A stretch of 64,000 bases of DNA, from NCBI GenBank assembly GCA_021234155.1, contig JAJEKV010000021.1:19405881-19469880 (forward strand). Reading direction: 5' to 3'. The notes under the pieces are model-generated. The model saw only the letters and a list, made by a program, of their open reading frames with translations, was not told the DNA's origin and did no database searches. The DNA comes from Isoetes taiwanensis (Eukaryota > Streptophyta > Lycopodiopsida > Isoetales > Isoetaceae). Position 1 is the stretch's first letter; the number at the start of each line of letters is the position of its first letter. The position numbers were made by a program, and so were the translations under genes. This document shows, piece after piece, positions 21,055 through 33,109 of this stretch.

Positions 21055-22023
21055 GTGTTGTGCAGGGTTAACAAAGAGGGAGTGCTAATGAGATGCGTGG
21101 ATAAGGAAGAAGCCAAACTGGTACTTGAAGCTTGTCATGAAGGAGTGTGTGGAGGGCATTATCGTGTGAGACACAAACCTAAGAAAATTCTGAGGTCAGG
21201 TTACTATTGGCCATCCTTATTCAAAGACTGCTATGATATTATCAAATGTTGTCACAAGTGCCAGGTTTTTGGTAAAAGAATTCTGCAACCAGCACCTCTT
21301 ACAGCTATAGTATCCCCTGGACCCTTCCAAGTTTGGGGGTTAGACTTTATAGGACCCATAGACCCACCTTCATCTGCTCAGCATGAATTTATCTTGGTTG
21401 CCACTGATTATTTCACCAAATGGGCTGAAGCTGTCCCATTAAGGCAAGCAAATGCCTTAACCACTGCCAGATTTCTTCATGAGAACATATGTGCAAGGTT
21501 TGGTATTCCTTTGAAAATCATCTCTGATAGGGGCACTCAATTTATGAATGAGGTTATTGCCACATTGCTAAACACCCTCAAAGTGAAACACACAAAAAGC
21601 TCTGCCTATTACCCTCAAGGCAATGGCCAAGCTGAATCTACCAACAAGGTCTTAAAGTCTATCTTGCAAAAAACTATAGCAGTATCAAAGAAAGACTGGC
21701 ATGTGAAGCTATGTGATGCACTATGGGCATACAGAACCACCATAAAGGCTGCCACTAAACATACACCCTTTAGCCTAGTCTATGGGATTGAAGCCATCTT
21801 ACCTATTGAACTAGAGCTCCCCTCACTAAGGTTGGCATATAAGATTAACTTGGAAATGGAAGAAGCTCATAGGGACAGGTTAGCAAAGTTGATGCAGTTA
21901 GAAGAACATAGGTATGAAGCTGAGAATGCAGTGCAACTGAAGAAAGCAAGAGATGTGGCAGCATTCAAAGCAGCTCACAAATTGCAAGGGATTCTGAGAA
22001 CTGGGGAGTTGGTGCTAAAATAG
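21055..22023 (+). CDS. Intact gypsy integrase domain
   Basis: This 322-codon frame begins before the HHCC zinc-binding domain (HEGVCGGH ... CCHKC, residues about 29-70). The catalytic core follows, with all three acidic residues: LDFIGPID (about residue 98), IISDRGTQF (about 160) and NGQAESTNK (about 195). The C-terminal part is helical and charged. Integrase inserts the cDNA into host DNA. The tail continues after one stop at 22021 as FENLWEGPYEVIGVV and INILHLKRY, ending near 22187. The start codon belongs to a polyprotein and is not a true start. Confidence 0.85.
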   Translation: MLCRVNKEGVLMRCVDKEEAKLVLEACHEGVCGGHYRVRHKPKKILRSGYYWPSLFKDCYDIIKCCHKCQVFGKRILQPAPLTAIVSPGPFQVWGLDFIGPIDPPSSAQHEFILVATDYFTKWAEAVPLRQANALTTARFLHENICARFGIPLKIISDRGTQFMNEVIATLLNTLKVKHTKSSAYYPQGNGQAESTNKVLKSILQKTIAVSKKDWHVKLCDALWAYRTTIKAATKHTPFSLVYGIEAILPIELELPSLRLAYKINLEMEEAHRDRLAKLMQLEEHRYEAENAVQLKKARDVAAFKAAHKLQGILRTGELVLK

Positions 22024-22432
22024 AACAAAGCAAGAGAGAAAGTTGCAGCCAAATTTGAGAACCTATGGGAAGGTCCTTATGAGGTGATTGGAGTTGTAGG
22101 AAAAGACTCATATTGGTTGAAATCTCTTGCAGATGGACATGAATTGCTCAACCCTATCAATATACTGCACCTGAAGAGGTATTGACAACAGCATGTTGCC
22201 TTAATTCTCTTTGAATAAATTTATATCATGCTCAAGATGTAGGTTAACTTAGATTAATTAAGTTTCAGGTGTTTAGTAGGATTGGTATTGTTTCTCTTTT
22301 GAAAATATGATTAAATTGCTCAGTTATTAACCAGATAGTATAAATTAGCAAGCAAGTTTGAAGAAACAATTGAGTTCAGTTCTCAGGTGAGAGCCAGGAA
22401 TACAGGTTCATATTCAACAAGCAACTGATTTC

Positions 22433-22730
22433 CATGCAGGTGCATCAGCAAATCCATTGTCACCCTTCCACAATTGACCATTATCATGGAAATCTGCACT
22501 CTTTTGCATCACTCAGGTCCCCATAAAAGTTGCTGATCACCTTCTCATAAAAAAGCAACTTGATTGTGAAGACATAAATTCCTAATATTGTTTCAAGTGT
22601 CATGCAGGTGCATCAGCAATTCCATTTTCATCCTTATCAAAGGCAATTGGCTAAAGACACAAACATGCTTAACTTTCTCCATTGTCATGCAGGTGCATCA
22701 GCAGATTTCATGATCATCCTTCATTAGTTG
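22433..22730 (+). repeat. Three dispersed copies of a ~40-bp motif
   Basis: CATGCAGGTGCATCAGCA starts copies at about 22434, 22603 and 22688. Each is followed by a related CATCCTT-containing tail. Confidence 0.75.
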
Positions 22731-22826
22731 GCCACATCCACAAAAGTTGATTCATTATCCACATCCAAGATCCCACAGGTTGCCTATCACCTTCCCATCC
22801 AAGGCAACCTATTTGGAAAAGGGCTG

Positions 22827-22986
22827 TCAAGAGTAAGGGGCTGGAAAATCAGTTTGTTCCTTTTTTAGCATGATGCTGCCATGATTTGGCAGCATAGAAG
22901 AGCAAAGTCAAGAGTAAGAGGCTGGAAAATCAGTTTGTTCCTTTTTTTAGCATGATGCTGCCATGATTTGGCAGCATAGAAGAGCA
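22827..22986 (+). repeat. Near-perfect tandem duplication, ~79-bp unit
   Basis: The unit begins GTCAAGAGTAAG and ends GGCAGCATAGAAGAGCA. It contains a hairpin-forming ATGCTGCCATGATTTGGCAG. The two copies differ by one or two bases, so the duplication is recent. Confidence 0.9.
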
Positions 22987-25242
22987 TATGGCATTTCATA
23001 TCAATGGCTAATGATTTGATGAGATGTGTGCATGGACCAAGTCAACTCAAGAGCTCGAGCTGAAGAACCAAGCAAGGACTTTCATTTGAAGCATCACAAG
23101 AAAGGATTCAAGGTGAAAAGGTCAAAAACATACAAGGAGGAAGGCAAGGTCAACTCAAGGAAGCTTAATGGCAATAACAAGATAAGAAGACCCCTTTGAG
23201 AAGTAAGATGTTTATTCAAGTTCAAATTCTTGGGCATTAATCATGTTGAGAGCACTCTTCACCTCCACTTCCCTCATTTCACTTGCCTGCACCCCTATAC
23301 ATATCCCACCATGGTTCAAAACTCTTTCCCTAGTCAAGAACTTCTCACACATCCTCAAAACAACCTCCGTTTGCTTGAAACACAAAAAAATCCACCTACC
23401 ATTAGTCAAAGTGGCTTATTCTCTCTCTAAGTCAAAAAGAGTAAGAAAGAACTTACATCTTCAATGTCAAATTGCATGGACAAAAATAAGCTCAAAACAT
23501 GGTTTAAACCATTGCTCAAATTCACATTTGATAAACTTGGCATGCCACATCATCATCCACCTCACCAAATTTGTCCACCTCATCACACATCATTTTTTTT
23601 TCATCTCACAAAGTTTTTGACTAGGGGAAAAGTTTTGCCAAGTCACCACATGCCACGTCATCCTATGCCACATCATCCTTGGATTGCCCACATGTACCCC
23701 ATACTCACCCCATGTCTAAACTCCTAGTTCATGCCATTCGAAAAGAAAAATATGTGCAAGCAAATCTTTTCCTAAGAAATTCTCCCATAGGTTGGAGCAT
23801 CTAAGAGATTCCATGCAGAACAAAAAGATTCCCTAGTAGATCATGTCGTTGCCCTAAAATGTGGCTCCTATGGAAGTGCGCCCAACATTTGGAAATTGCA
23901 AACACGATATTTTCTTATGCACCCCTTTACCTTAGCATTACCTTGCCCAATCACAGCGCGCCACGCCATACAAGCATTATTTTTCTTCGAACGCCTGTGG
24001 GATATTGTTCTTCAGTAAAAGCCCTCTGACCTAAAAGGGTCAGGCCAAGATCCGTTCTCTCTGAGAGATCTGGCCTATTAATCACGAACCTTAACCTCCA
24101 TTCTGTCTCCTTGTGCCCCAAGAAACACCATAGCACGCATGAGCTAGAGCCAAACAAACTCAAAATGCCAAGAAGATGCCGGAAAGGAGAAGATAAAAAG
24201 GGGAAATTATTCGGAAACAAGGGCCGGCTTCTGTGCGAAAGATTCGACCTCTGTGAGTGCATGCGGAACGGATTTGCAGAATATGAGCGGAGAATGACCT
24301 GCCTTGCATGAAATACCTGAATATTTGATGCAAACTACTTGAATGTGTACCTTCATCTGATTACTTTCGATCCTGTGCCCAAGACTATGAGCTTGGAAAT
24401 TTATGTTCCTATTCTGTGATGTTTCAATGAAAGAAAATTCGAACTTGGTAAGCATAGTCTTCATTTGATAACTAAAAGCATAACTTAGAAGCAAATCAAA
24501 GATCTCAATTCGATTAATTAGCCCATAAGTAAAAGTGTGTCTCGAGAATTAAACATTAACAGAAAAATAAAACATTGTGGTGTTGTGTTTTTCTTAGGAA
24601 AAATCCATTTGCTTGTCTCAGAATTTGAAGTTGCAATTTCTTACTAAAAATCTTCATAACAAAAAGGGAAAGACCAGATCTCAAAAAAAGATGTTTATGC
24701 ACCTAGCTTGCAGAGCCATCAGAGAGTATTCCAATTGACAAAACTTGAAAAGACATTCTGCTCATATACTTGCAAAAATTAGCTCTCGGGTTGGGATATT
24801 GACCCAAAATTGACTCAGTCATTGTGATCAAATGCCCATAGCTACCCTAAAGATTTCCCAGCAGACTTTTATAGGCAAATCTAGCATCCTGTCTAGTGTC
24901 CAATGAAATTGATTGCATGGAGAAAAGCCCAAAGAACCATATGAGAGAAGTGTTTTGCTGTGACAGACTCTTTTCTGTTTTGGGAAACTAAACTGTCTTG
25001 GTTGTTTGAGCAATTTCACTGCAGTATTCTCTCACAGATTGGTTGCATATAGCACCCTGGAGGTTCTACACCATTGAGGTTGAGGGATTGCCAGGAATAT
25101 CCTCAACATCCCTCTACCCCTCATGCTTATAGAAAACTAGAATGCAAGAGAAGTGAAGTGAAGTGAAGTGAAGCGTAGCGTATTATTGCGTCTTTGTGAG
25201 ACCATCAGGTCTATAAGACAATTATATAAAATGTCATTTTAG

Positions 25243-26351
25243 TCAATCCTCATCTGAGACCCCCTCATGGGGATCCTCACTGCTCCCCTCTCCTTCCTCA
25301 TCTGTCAAGTAGCTCTTGATAGCTTTAGTCCCTGCCTCCCTTAGTTGCATCATGTCAATCAAGAAGCTTCCGGCTATAGTAGCTGGTAGGTTAAAAAACT
25401 GGTGCAAGCTGCTCACACGCGCCGTGTGCAACCCTCAAGGTCCGGTACACTGGGCAATATATGATTGCATGCTCTTCATCCTCTACCTCATCTGGCCCAC
25501 ACATACTACGTCCTATATTCTCGCGGAATATTATACCATCTCCCTACCTCAATCCCCAAGTGATGTGCACTTAGTCGCATCCTGCATATGGCGTATCTTG
25601 TTTTCAAAGAGATGTTCTCATTTAGGTATCTCATTTCTTGCAATGTGGGATTCATCTTCTCCCGGTAGTGAAGCATTTTCACTCCAGGGCTATGCCAGAC
25701 TCTTTCCTGAACTGTCTCCCGCACCCATTCATGTATTCTATTTTTATTGGTTGCAAGTTCTTCTATCCTGAGACCCCATTTGTGCATCCAATTCTGCCCT
25801 TCCGCATACCATCCTTTCTCAAATGTTTCCTTCATAGCCAATCTTGGGTAACTGTCTTCTTCTAGGACACCTAATTTACTCAGGTATCCCAGGTACCGTG
25901 TGAGAGCTTCACACTCTAAGGGCATCATCCCACATTCAGCTAGCATCATCTTATAAGGGGTTTGCAATTTGACCGCGAACTCCGTACATAGGAATTTTTT
26001 TTGTATCTTCTCAATCTTTTGCCATAACTCCAGAGATAATCCTGGCCCCCACACCTCGCATCCATAAAGCAACACTGCCTGTACAAGAACTTTAAAGAGC
26101 ATCTTCTTTAGTTCAAACCTCCAGATCTCGGCCTTCACACATTTCTTCTGCATGGCAAATAGGGCCTTTAACCCTCCATTTACCAGTTGTTCTACTGTTT
26201 GATTCCATCTGAAATTCTTATCCACGATCACCCCCAAATATTTGTACGTTTGTGTTATTTCAACCGTATCCCCGCGATATGTAAATGCAAATTTATGATC
26301 TAGCGTAGTACCAAAGAGCACAATTTTGGACTTATTTAGGTTTACCTGCAT
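25243..26351 (-). pseudogene. LINE RT thumb and C-terminal region
   Basis: The frame 26351-25506 begins NLNKSKIVLFG and includes YKYLGVIVDKNFRW and LLYGCEVWGPGL, typical RT thumb blocks of plant LINEs. It ends in a helical region. A frameshift near 25506 separates the terminal Cys/His motif (VCGPDEVEDEEHAIIYCPVY). A second shift leads to the acidic C-terminus ending at 25243. Confidence 0.8.
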
Positions 26352-26898
26352 CCCTGTTGCCTCGCAAAAAAGATGCCAAAATATCTAAATGTTTCTGCAT
26401 CCCATCCTTGCTGCGCGCAAGCAAAACAATATCATCAGCATATAGAAGTATACATATAGCATATTCTGCGAGACATGTGCCATCTCCCTCAAGTGTACCT
26501 ATCCACCTTTCTAGATCATCAATAAAAATGCCAAACATCGTAGGGGATAGGGGGCAACCTTGCTTAACTCCCATGTTACTTTCCACCTGTTCACCGCATT
26601 CATCTTTGTATGGGAAGGACAGTTGCACCAGCACTTTCTCATATAACAGTTTTACCGCATCTCTGAAATGACTAGGCACCTTGATTTTCTCCATACTTTC
26701 CCATAAATGGTCCCTACTCACCAGATCATCAACAAAGCCTGCAAATAATGGTTTTCGTGTCCCTTTCACTGAATCCATCATAGCTCTAAATTTTACTAGA
26801 TGATCTATTGTGGATTTTTTTGGTCTAAAGCCTGCTTGCCCTTGCCCTTTAGCACGTACATCATGTGCCTCTGCCCAACCACTTATTTTATGTTCCAC
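26332..26898 (-). pseudogene. LINE reverse transcriptase, palm and fingers
   Basis: The frame has QAGFRPKKSTIDHLVKFRAM, then FAGFVDDLVSRDHLWESM. In that block the usual F-DF-KAFD motif A is shortened, so the first catalytic Asp region is damaged. Next come GVKQGCPLSPTMFGIFIDDL and the catalytic YADD in ILLYADDIVLLA. A frameshift near 26340 leads into the thumb. RT would prime on nicked target DNA. The family is clear, but I do not assign the clade. Confidence 0.85.
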
Positions 26899-26904
26899 AA
26901 TAGT

Positions 26905-27019
26905 TGCAAAAGGAGGGAGAGGGAGGGAGGGAGGGAAGGAGGGAGGGAGGGAGGGAGAGGGAGAGGGAGGGAGAGGGAGGGGGGGGAGGGAGGGAGGGGA
27001 GGGAGAGAGAGAGAGAGAG
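26905..27019 (+). repeat. GGGA/GA purine tract
   Basis: Over 100 bp of GGGA and GA repeats fills the gap between the LINE 5' truncation and the first PIF element. Gly/Arg/Glu-rich frames here are artefacts. Confidence 0.95.
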
Positions 27020-28480
27020 ATGCGTTGGCCACATGGGGGTTGAGAGACAATTTGAGAGATGGGGAGAGATGGGAGATGGCGAGAGATGAAGGGAGAATCA
27101 AAAATTTGGCTCTCCCTTTGAGGGACAAAACGCCCCTAACTATTGTTAGGGGCGTTCCCATTAACCCCCTCGCCTATTTTATGGTTAGGGGCATAACGGC
27201 CGGTTTTTTAGTTTTGGCGCCCGAAAACTCTCTGGAAATCGAGCCACCAATTCCGACCCCTTCAAGAAATGATCCCCTGTTCTTTGATCTGCCCGCGCAC
27301 CTCCTGCTCCAATTCCGCATTAGGGTGTTGAGATCGGCCTTGCAATCCAAATTCCTCAAGCATTTGCATTAAGATTTCGGGTCTCAGGTTTGGAATCCTT
27401 CTTGAAAATTTCTGATTTAAATTGTGTTCAAGAAGTAATTTACTGTCAAATTCTGTTACAACAGATTCTAAATCATGACTAGAGCTTCTACATCACCGCT
27501 CTTCCAAAGAAACATGAAACCCTTTGTACCCCTAGAATGAGAAATTGCCTTCTAAGAGGCCGAAGAAGATGAGTGGTCAAATTCCTGAATGTGATGCATT
27601 GCAGATCAGCTCTCAGCGATTGCAATCCGAGGAAGCAGAAAAAGGCAGTGGTTCCAAATCCTGGTGAATCGATGCCCCCTGATAATTCTTTGGCCTTGAT
27701 TGTTCATGGAAGTGATGCTGATGCCATTCAAAGCAAGAAAAGAAAGCGTCCTGTTGATTGGTCTGATAATGCAATTGGCACTATGCTTTCCTTGATGAAA
27801 GAATATAAAGTGCATAATAATGGAAACATTAAAAATGCCCGGTACCGGTGGAGAGAGATCATGATATAACCGACATTCAATAGAGGGCTTAGAAGATTTA
27901 AGGCAATTGAGAAACAAATGGGATAAATTGCGAGATTAAATTTAGGGATGAAAAAAAGCTTCGAATTTGGACCGAGCGAACCTTCGAAGTTGGCCATGGT
28001 TTGAAGTCATGGAAGATTTAAAGCGAGACGGACTAATGAGAGAGACATACCGGTAGTGGAGATGATGGATCTTTTTTTGGTCCCGAGGCATTTGAAGAAG
28101 TCGATATGTTCACAAATGAATTTATGTCTCAAGCATTCTATGAGACAATTGGCACTGAAGCTTCATTTGTTGAAGAGGAATTTATGAATGGTGAGAATGT
28201 GAATGTTGAGAACAATGGTGGTGTTCCTGCCAGTCCATACAGTCCAATTGGCAATGGCGGGAAGGACACCGGGCATTAGGGATAATCCGAGCTTGGAGCT
28301 GGCGCCAAGGAAGAGGCGGGAAGAAAAATCCCGGTGGATTCCCTTCCTTTCCGGTGGATCTCCCTCCTAACGGGCCAGTTAGAGGACGAGAGACATTTGT
28401 CTCTCATCCATCTCTCAAGGCATATGGTATATTTTTTATCTCTCGTTGAGAGATAAAAAATTTCGAGGCATATGGCTAAT
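27020..28480 (+). mobile_element. PIF/Harbinger copy A, transposase-less
   Basis: It starts ATGCGTTGGCCACATGGG and ends GGCATATGGCTAAT, with imperfect inverted ends built on GTTGGCCACATG. The first about 1.2 kb and last about 0.2 kb match copy B. The transposase part present in B is absent, so A is an internally deleted derivative. Both flanks on the plus strand are GA repeats. Confidence 0.7.
27573..27869 (+). pseudogene. PIF/Harbinger Myb/SANT-like protein, partial
   Basis: The frame carries KRPVDWSDNAIGTMLSLMKE followed by RYRWREIM, the trihelix-like Myb/SANT domain encoded by the second gene of PIF/Harbinger elements. That protein brings the transposase to DNA. The frame stops at 27869. 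Related text (MGxIARLNLG and the C-terminal VNVENNGGVPASPYSPIG near 28195-28255) continues in other frames, so the gene is broken. Confidence 0.65.

Positions 28481-28487
<7 letters not shown>

Positions 28488-28520
<33 letters not shown>
28488..28520 (+). repeat. (GA)n tract between PIF copies
   Basis: About 16 GA units separate the end of copy A from the start of copy B. Confidence 0.95.
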
Positions 28521-28524
<4 letters not shown>

Positions 28525-28959
28525 GTTGGCCACATGGGGGTTGAGAGATGATTTGAGAGATGGGGGAGAGATGGCAGAGATGAAGGGAGAGTAAAAAATT
28601 TGGCTCTCCCTTTGAGAGATAAAATGCCCTAACTATTGTTAGGGCGTTCCCATTAACCCTCTCTACTGTTTTATGGTTAGGGGCATAACGGCCGGTTTTG
28701 AGTTTTTGGCCGAAAACTCTCCAGGAAATCAAGCCACCAATTTGACCCCTTCAAGAAATGATCCCCGTTCTTTGATCCGCCCGCACACCTCCCGCTCCAA
28801 TTCATTATTAGGGTGTCGAGATCGGCCTTGCAATCCAAATTCCTCAAGCATTTGCATTAAGATTTGGTCTCGGGGTTTGGAATCCTTCTTGTAAATTTCT
28901 GATTAAATTGTGTTCAAGAAGTAATTTTTGTCAAATTACATTTGGCCAGACTCTAAATC

Positions 28960-29977
28960 ATGACTAGAGCTTCTAGATCCGCGCTCTTCCAAAGAACTGA
29001 AACCCTTTGTGCCCCTAGATCCAGAAATTGCCCGCTAAGAGGTCAAGAAGATGGCCCGGTCAAATTCCCGAATCGATGCATTGCGAATCAGCTCTCACCT
29101 GAAGGTGCAAAAGGATTGCAACCGAGGAAGCGAAGAAGGCAATGGTTCCAAAACCTAGTGAGTCGATGCCCCGATAATTCTTTGGCCTTGATTGTTCATG
29201 GAAGTGATGTCGATGCCATTGAAAGCAAGAAACTAAAGCCGCCCCGTTGATTGGTCTAACAATGCAATTGGCACAATGCTTTCCTTGATGAAAGAATATA
29301 AAGTGCATAATAATGGAAACATTAATCTATCCATGGTCGGTGAGAGAGATCATGATAAAACTTCGACATTCGGTTGAGGGCTTAGAAGATATAAGGCGGT
29401 TGAGAAACAAATGGGATAAATTGCAGATAAAATTTAGGGATGAAAAAAGAAGCTTCGAGAGAGGACTGGAGCGAACCTTCGAAATGGCCATGGTTTGAAG
29501 TCATGGAAGATTTAAAAACGAAGATGGACTAATGAGAGAGACATATCTGGTGGTGGAGATGATGGATCTTTTGGTCCCGAGGCATTTCAAGAAGCTGATA
29601 TGTTCACAAATGAATTTATGTCTCAAGCATTCTATGAGACAATTGGCACTGAAGCTTGAATTTGTAAATGTTGAGAATGTGAATGTTGAGAACAATGGAG
29701 GTGTTCCTGCCAGTCCATACAGTCCAATTGGGAATGGCAGTAAAGACAATACTAGTGCTCAGAAAGAGACTCCAAGTGGCTGCAATATTTCTGATACAAG
29801 CACAAGATCTGCTGCTTGCAATAAACCAGGAGTTTATGGGAAGCCAACAACCAAAAGAAGATCTCGAGTTCATATAGATGAAGATATTGCAGCAGGCATA
29901 TCTAAAATGGCAAACAGTTTTGGGAAAAATGAAGCAAGAAAATTGGAGTTCATGAGGGAGGATCAAGCCAAGCAGCA
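28960..29977 (+). pseudogene. PIF/Harbinger Myb/SANT-like protein (copy B), broken
   Basis: The 5' part (28960-29250) mirrors copy A up to the SKKLKPP region but has lost the SANT core to indels. The 3' part (29640-29977) is well kept: VNVENNGGVPASPYSP, SGCNISDTSTRSAACNKPGV, then DEDIAAGISKMANSFGKNEA and KLEFMREDQAK. This is the C-terminal half of the Myb-like accessory protein. Confidence 0.6.
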
Positions 29978-30020
29978 TTTGTGGAATTGTGGAATCCCCA
30001 AGCAGCATTTGTGGAATTGT
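29975..30020 (+). repeat. Tandem AAGCAGCATTTGTGGAATTG at the gene junction
   Basis: The 20-bp word occurs twice with a 10-nt gap, exactly where the Myb-like gene and the transposase are fused. It probably marks the repair of an internal deletion. Confidence 0.8.
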
Positions 30021-30029
30021 AACAGCCAC

Positions 30030-30930
30030 CTCCTGATCAGTCATTTGACCCTGACTAATCTTTTTACCTGTCATCTGAATAGTAGGCTCTTGCATTATCT
30101 GTTTGGCAGCCAACCTCTTGTACAACAAACTTTTCTTAAATTGATTTGCATCATGCACAGAACCAGTCCTATTCACACAAACATTAATAAAAATTCTTTG
30201 GTGAGTAACCACACCTTGCATAAGGCAGGAATGTCTTTTGTGCCTGGAATAATAGTCATCACCCTTGTCTTTGCTCCATGGTTTTCTGTACAAATATATA
30301 TGAGATCCATCAACAGCTCCAAATATATTTGGTATACCTGTTGCATCTTCAAAATCTTTGTTTATGTCCAACAATGTTTGACCTATTGGTAAAGCAATGA
30401 ACCTCTTGTAAAGCATAGTCTTGGATGCCAAAACAAGAGTTATTTTTTCGTGTATTTCACGCACGGTAGCTTTACCTACATAAAATCTTTGGCCTACATG
30501 CAAGGGTTTCTCACCATGTGCTAAAAAATAAAGCACCATGGCCACTGCTTTCCTGGGATCAACAGGCAGTCTGACCTTCATTCCAGGCCTGATTAAGTAA
30601 GGCACAATCGGGTCGAACTAAATTCTCAAATGCAGACCTCTTCATCCGATAGAACTGGTGCCACATATCGTCCTCAAAAGAGGGGAGGCAATTCCAAGCG
30701 TGATTATCAATGTTGTCCCACTGTGTTGTCTGCCTTGGACATACCCAAAATCTTCACGGGGAGGCCTCCTTAATCTCGAACAAGCTGCTAGGAAGAGTGT
30801 GGATCTTTGCACACATGTGATGAATATTATCTTCTACCTCGCATTACGCTCTAAAATATCCATTGACCCTTCTCGTTCATTCTCACGTATCAAATGTGGC
30901 CCAGTAGCTTTGGAAAGCCAAGCCGAAGTT
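30030..30930 (-). pseudogene. PIF/Harbinger DDE transposase, C-terminally truncated
   Basis: From the high coordinate, a piece with MWHQFYRMKRSAFENLVRP (about 30670-30610) is followed, after a frameshift, by the long frame 30605-30030. This has LPVDPRKAVAMVLYFLAHGE, VGKATVREIHEKI and IFGAVDGSHIYLYRKPW, which holds the first catalytic Asp. Next are DYYSRHKRHSCLMQGVV and the GSVHDANQFKKSLLY block. The frame then leaves the family at about 30060, so the later catalytic region with the last Glu is missing. It cuts and joins transposon ends in intact relatives; here it is inactive. Confidence 0.85.
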
Positions 30931-31370
30931 GAATAGCCCTCAAAAGCATGGCAATCATGCCCAAAATGACCCCGGATCCATCAAACAATGCAAATCCGGG
31001 GCGCTGAGAAGTCCGATTGTAGAGGCTGAGATTGAACACAAATGGCTCTTGAACACAAAAAATGGGACAAATGTAAACTGGAAAACAATGATATGGGATA
31101 TTTCGATACTCACCGGGAGGAGAAATCTTGCACGTGGGATAATTCCAGCTTCGGATAAGCCAAGAAAGAAGCGGGAAGAAAATCCCGGTGGACTCCCCTC
31201 CTTTTCGGGTGGATCTCCCTCCCCTCCTAGAGGGCGAGAGACATTTGTCTCGTCCATCTCTCAAGGCATACCGTATAATTTTATCTCTCGTCCATACCAC
31301 TGAGAGATAAAAAAAAATTCGCGGCATGTGGCTAACGAAGAGAGAGAGAGGGGGGGAGGGAGGTGAACTA

Positions 31371-31480
31371 GTGAAGTGTTTATTACGCCTATTGAGACCA
31401 TCAGGTCTATTAGACGCTTACGAGAATTACATAATTCTCATACAAGGCATCTCAGACGATGGGCCTTCATCAAGGTCCCC
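31371..31480 (-). mobile_element. Second LINE 3'-end fragment
   Basis: GAGACCATCAGGTCTAT and its flanks match 25198-25215, the 3' untranslated end of the LINE at 25143-26898, in the same orientation. Only about 110 bp remains, a typical severe 5' truncation. Confidence 0.6.
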
Positions 31481-32760
<1,280 letters not shown>

Positions 32761-33109
32761 ACATGGCATGCAAAGTAAGCAAGGCCAAGTTTTGACTAGG
32801 CCAAAAATGAAAAGATATCTATCTTTGGTCTTTCATTGGGTGACGTTGGCAAATTTTGGGTGACATGGCTAGATGGTGGTGATGTGGACATGATGACTAG
32901 GACTTTATGCAAGAAATATGATAACCTTTGGAATTTTTGGTAGAGGAGTTTGGCAAGGGATAGAATAGAGGGATCTTGAAGAACATAAAGCCGACACCCT
33001 TCCCCAAATCGAACCATGCGGGACTTTTTTGCGCTTCCTCCTCCCGAGGGAGAGGCCGAGACCCGGAGAGGCGGCCCTCGAAAAGTTGTCGAGGACTTTT
33101 CCGCCTTTC
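32761..33109. other. Short unique stretch between minisatellite and LTR
   Basis: No gene is seen. The first 150 bp contains TGACATGG-type motifs that loosely resemble the reverse complement of 23540-23690. Confidence 0.4.

Larger units (their letters stand above)
19395..22187 (+). mobile_element. Tat/Athila-like Ty3/gypsy fragment (RT, RNase H, integrase)
   Basis: Domains run RT (19413-20137), degenerate connection and RNase H (20138-20990), integrase (21055-22023) and integrase C-terminal tail (22024-22187). There is no chromodomain. The left end is cut at the DUF7869 copy, and no LTR was recognised. Confidence 0.75.
22188..25139. other. Non-coding region after the Tat-like element
   Basis: No convincing gene is seen in nearly 3 kb. 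It holds the direct repeats listed separately, CATGCCACATCATC-type motifs at 23540-23690, and a basic 66-codon frame at 24111-24311 that I cannot assign. The first kilobase is probably the 3' untranslated part of the gypsy element. Confidence 0.45.
25143..26898 (-). mobile_element. 5'-truncated LINE (non-LTR retrotransposon)
   Basis: Reverse transcriptase and the C-terminal region are present; the endonuclease and the N-terminal half are missing. The 3' end has a short tandem tail (repeats of TTCAC in element orientation, 25155-25180), as several LINE families do instead of poly(A). The 5' truncation point abuts the GGGA-rich tract at about 26905. Confidence 0.8.
28521..31337 (+). mobile_element. 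PIF/Harbinger copy B with partial transposase
   Basis: The left end is nearly identical to copy A. The right end (31160-31337) matches the right end of A and finishes GCATGTGGCTAACG, an inverted match to the left GTTGGCCACATG. It holds the two usual PIF genes pointing at each other: a Myb-like gene on the plus strand and a transposase on the minus strand. Both are truncated where they meet near 29990. Confidence 0.75.

Noticed and set aside
26800-27161. Gly/Arg/Glu-rich frames over the purine tract
   Set aside because: Low-complexity translation of GGGA/GA repeats.
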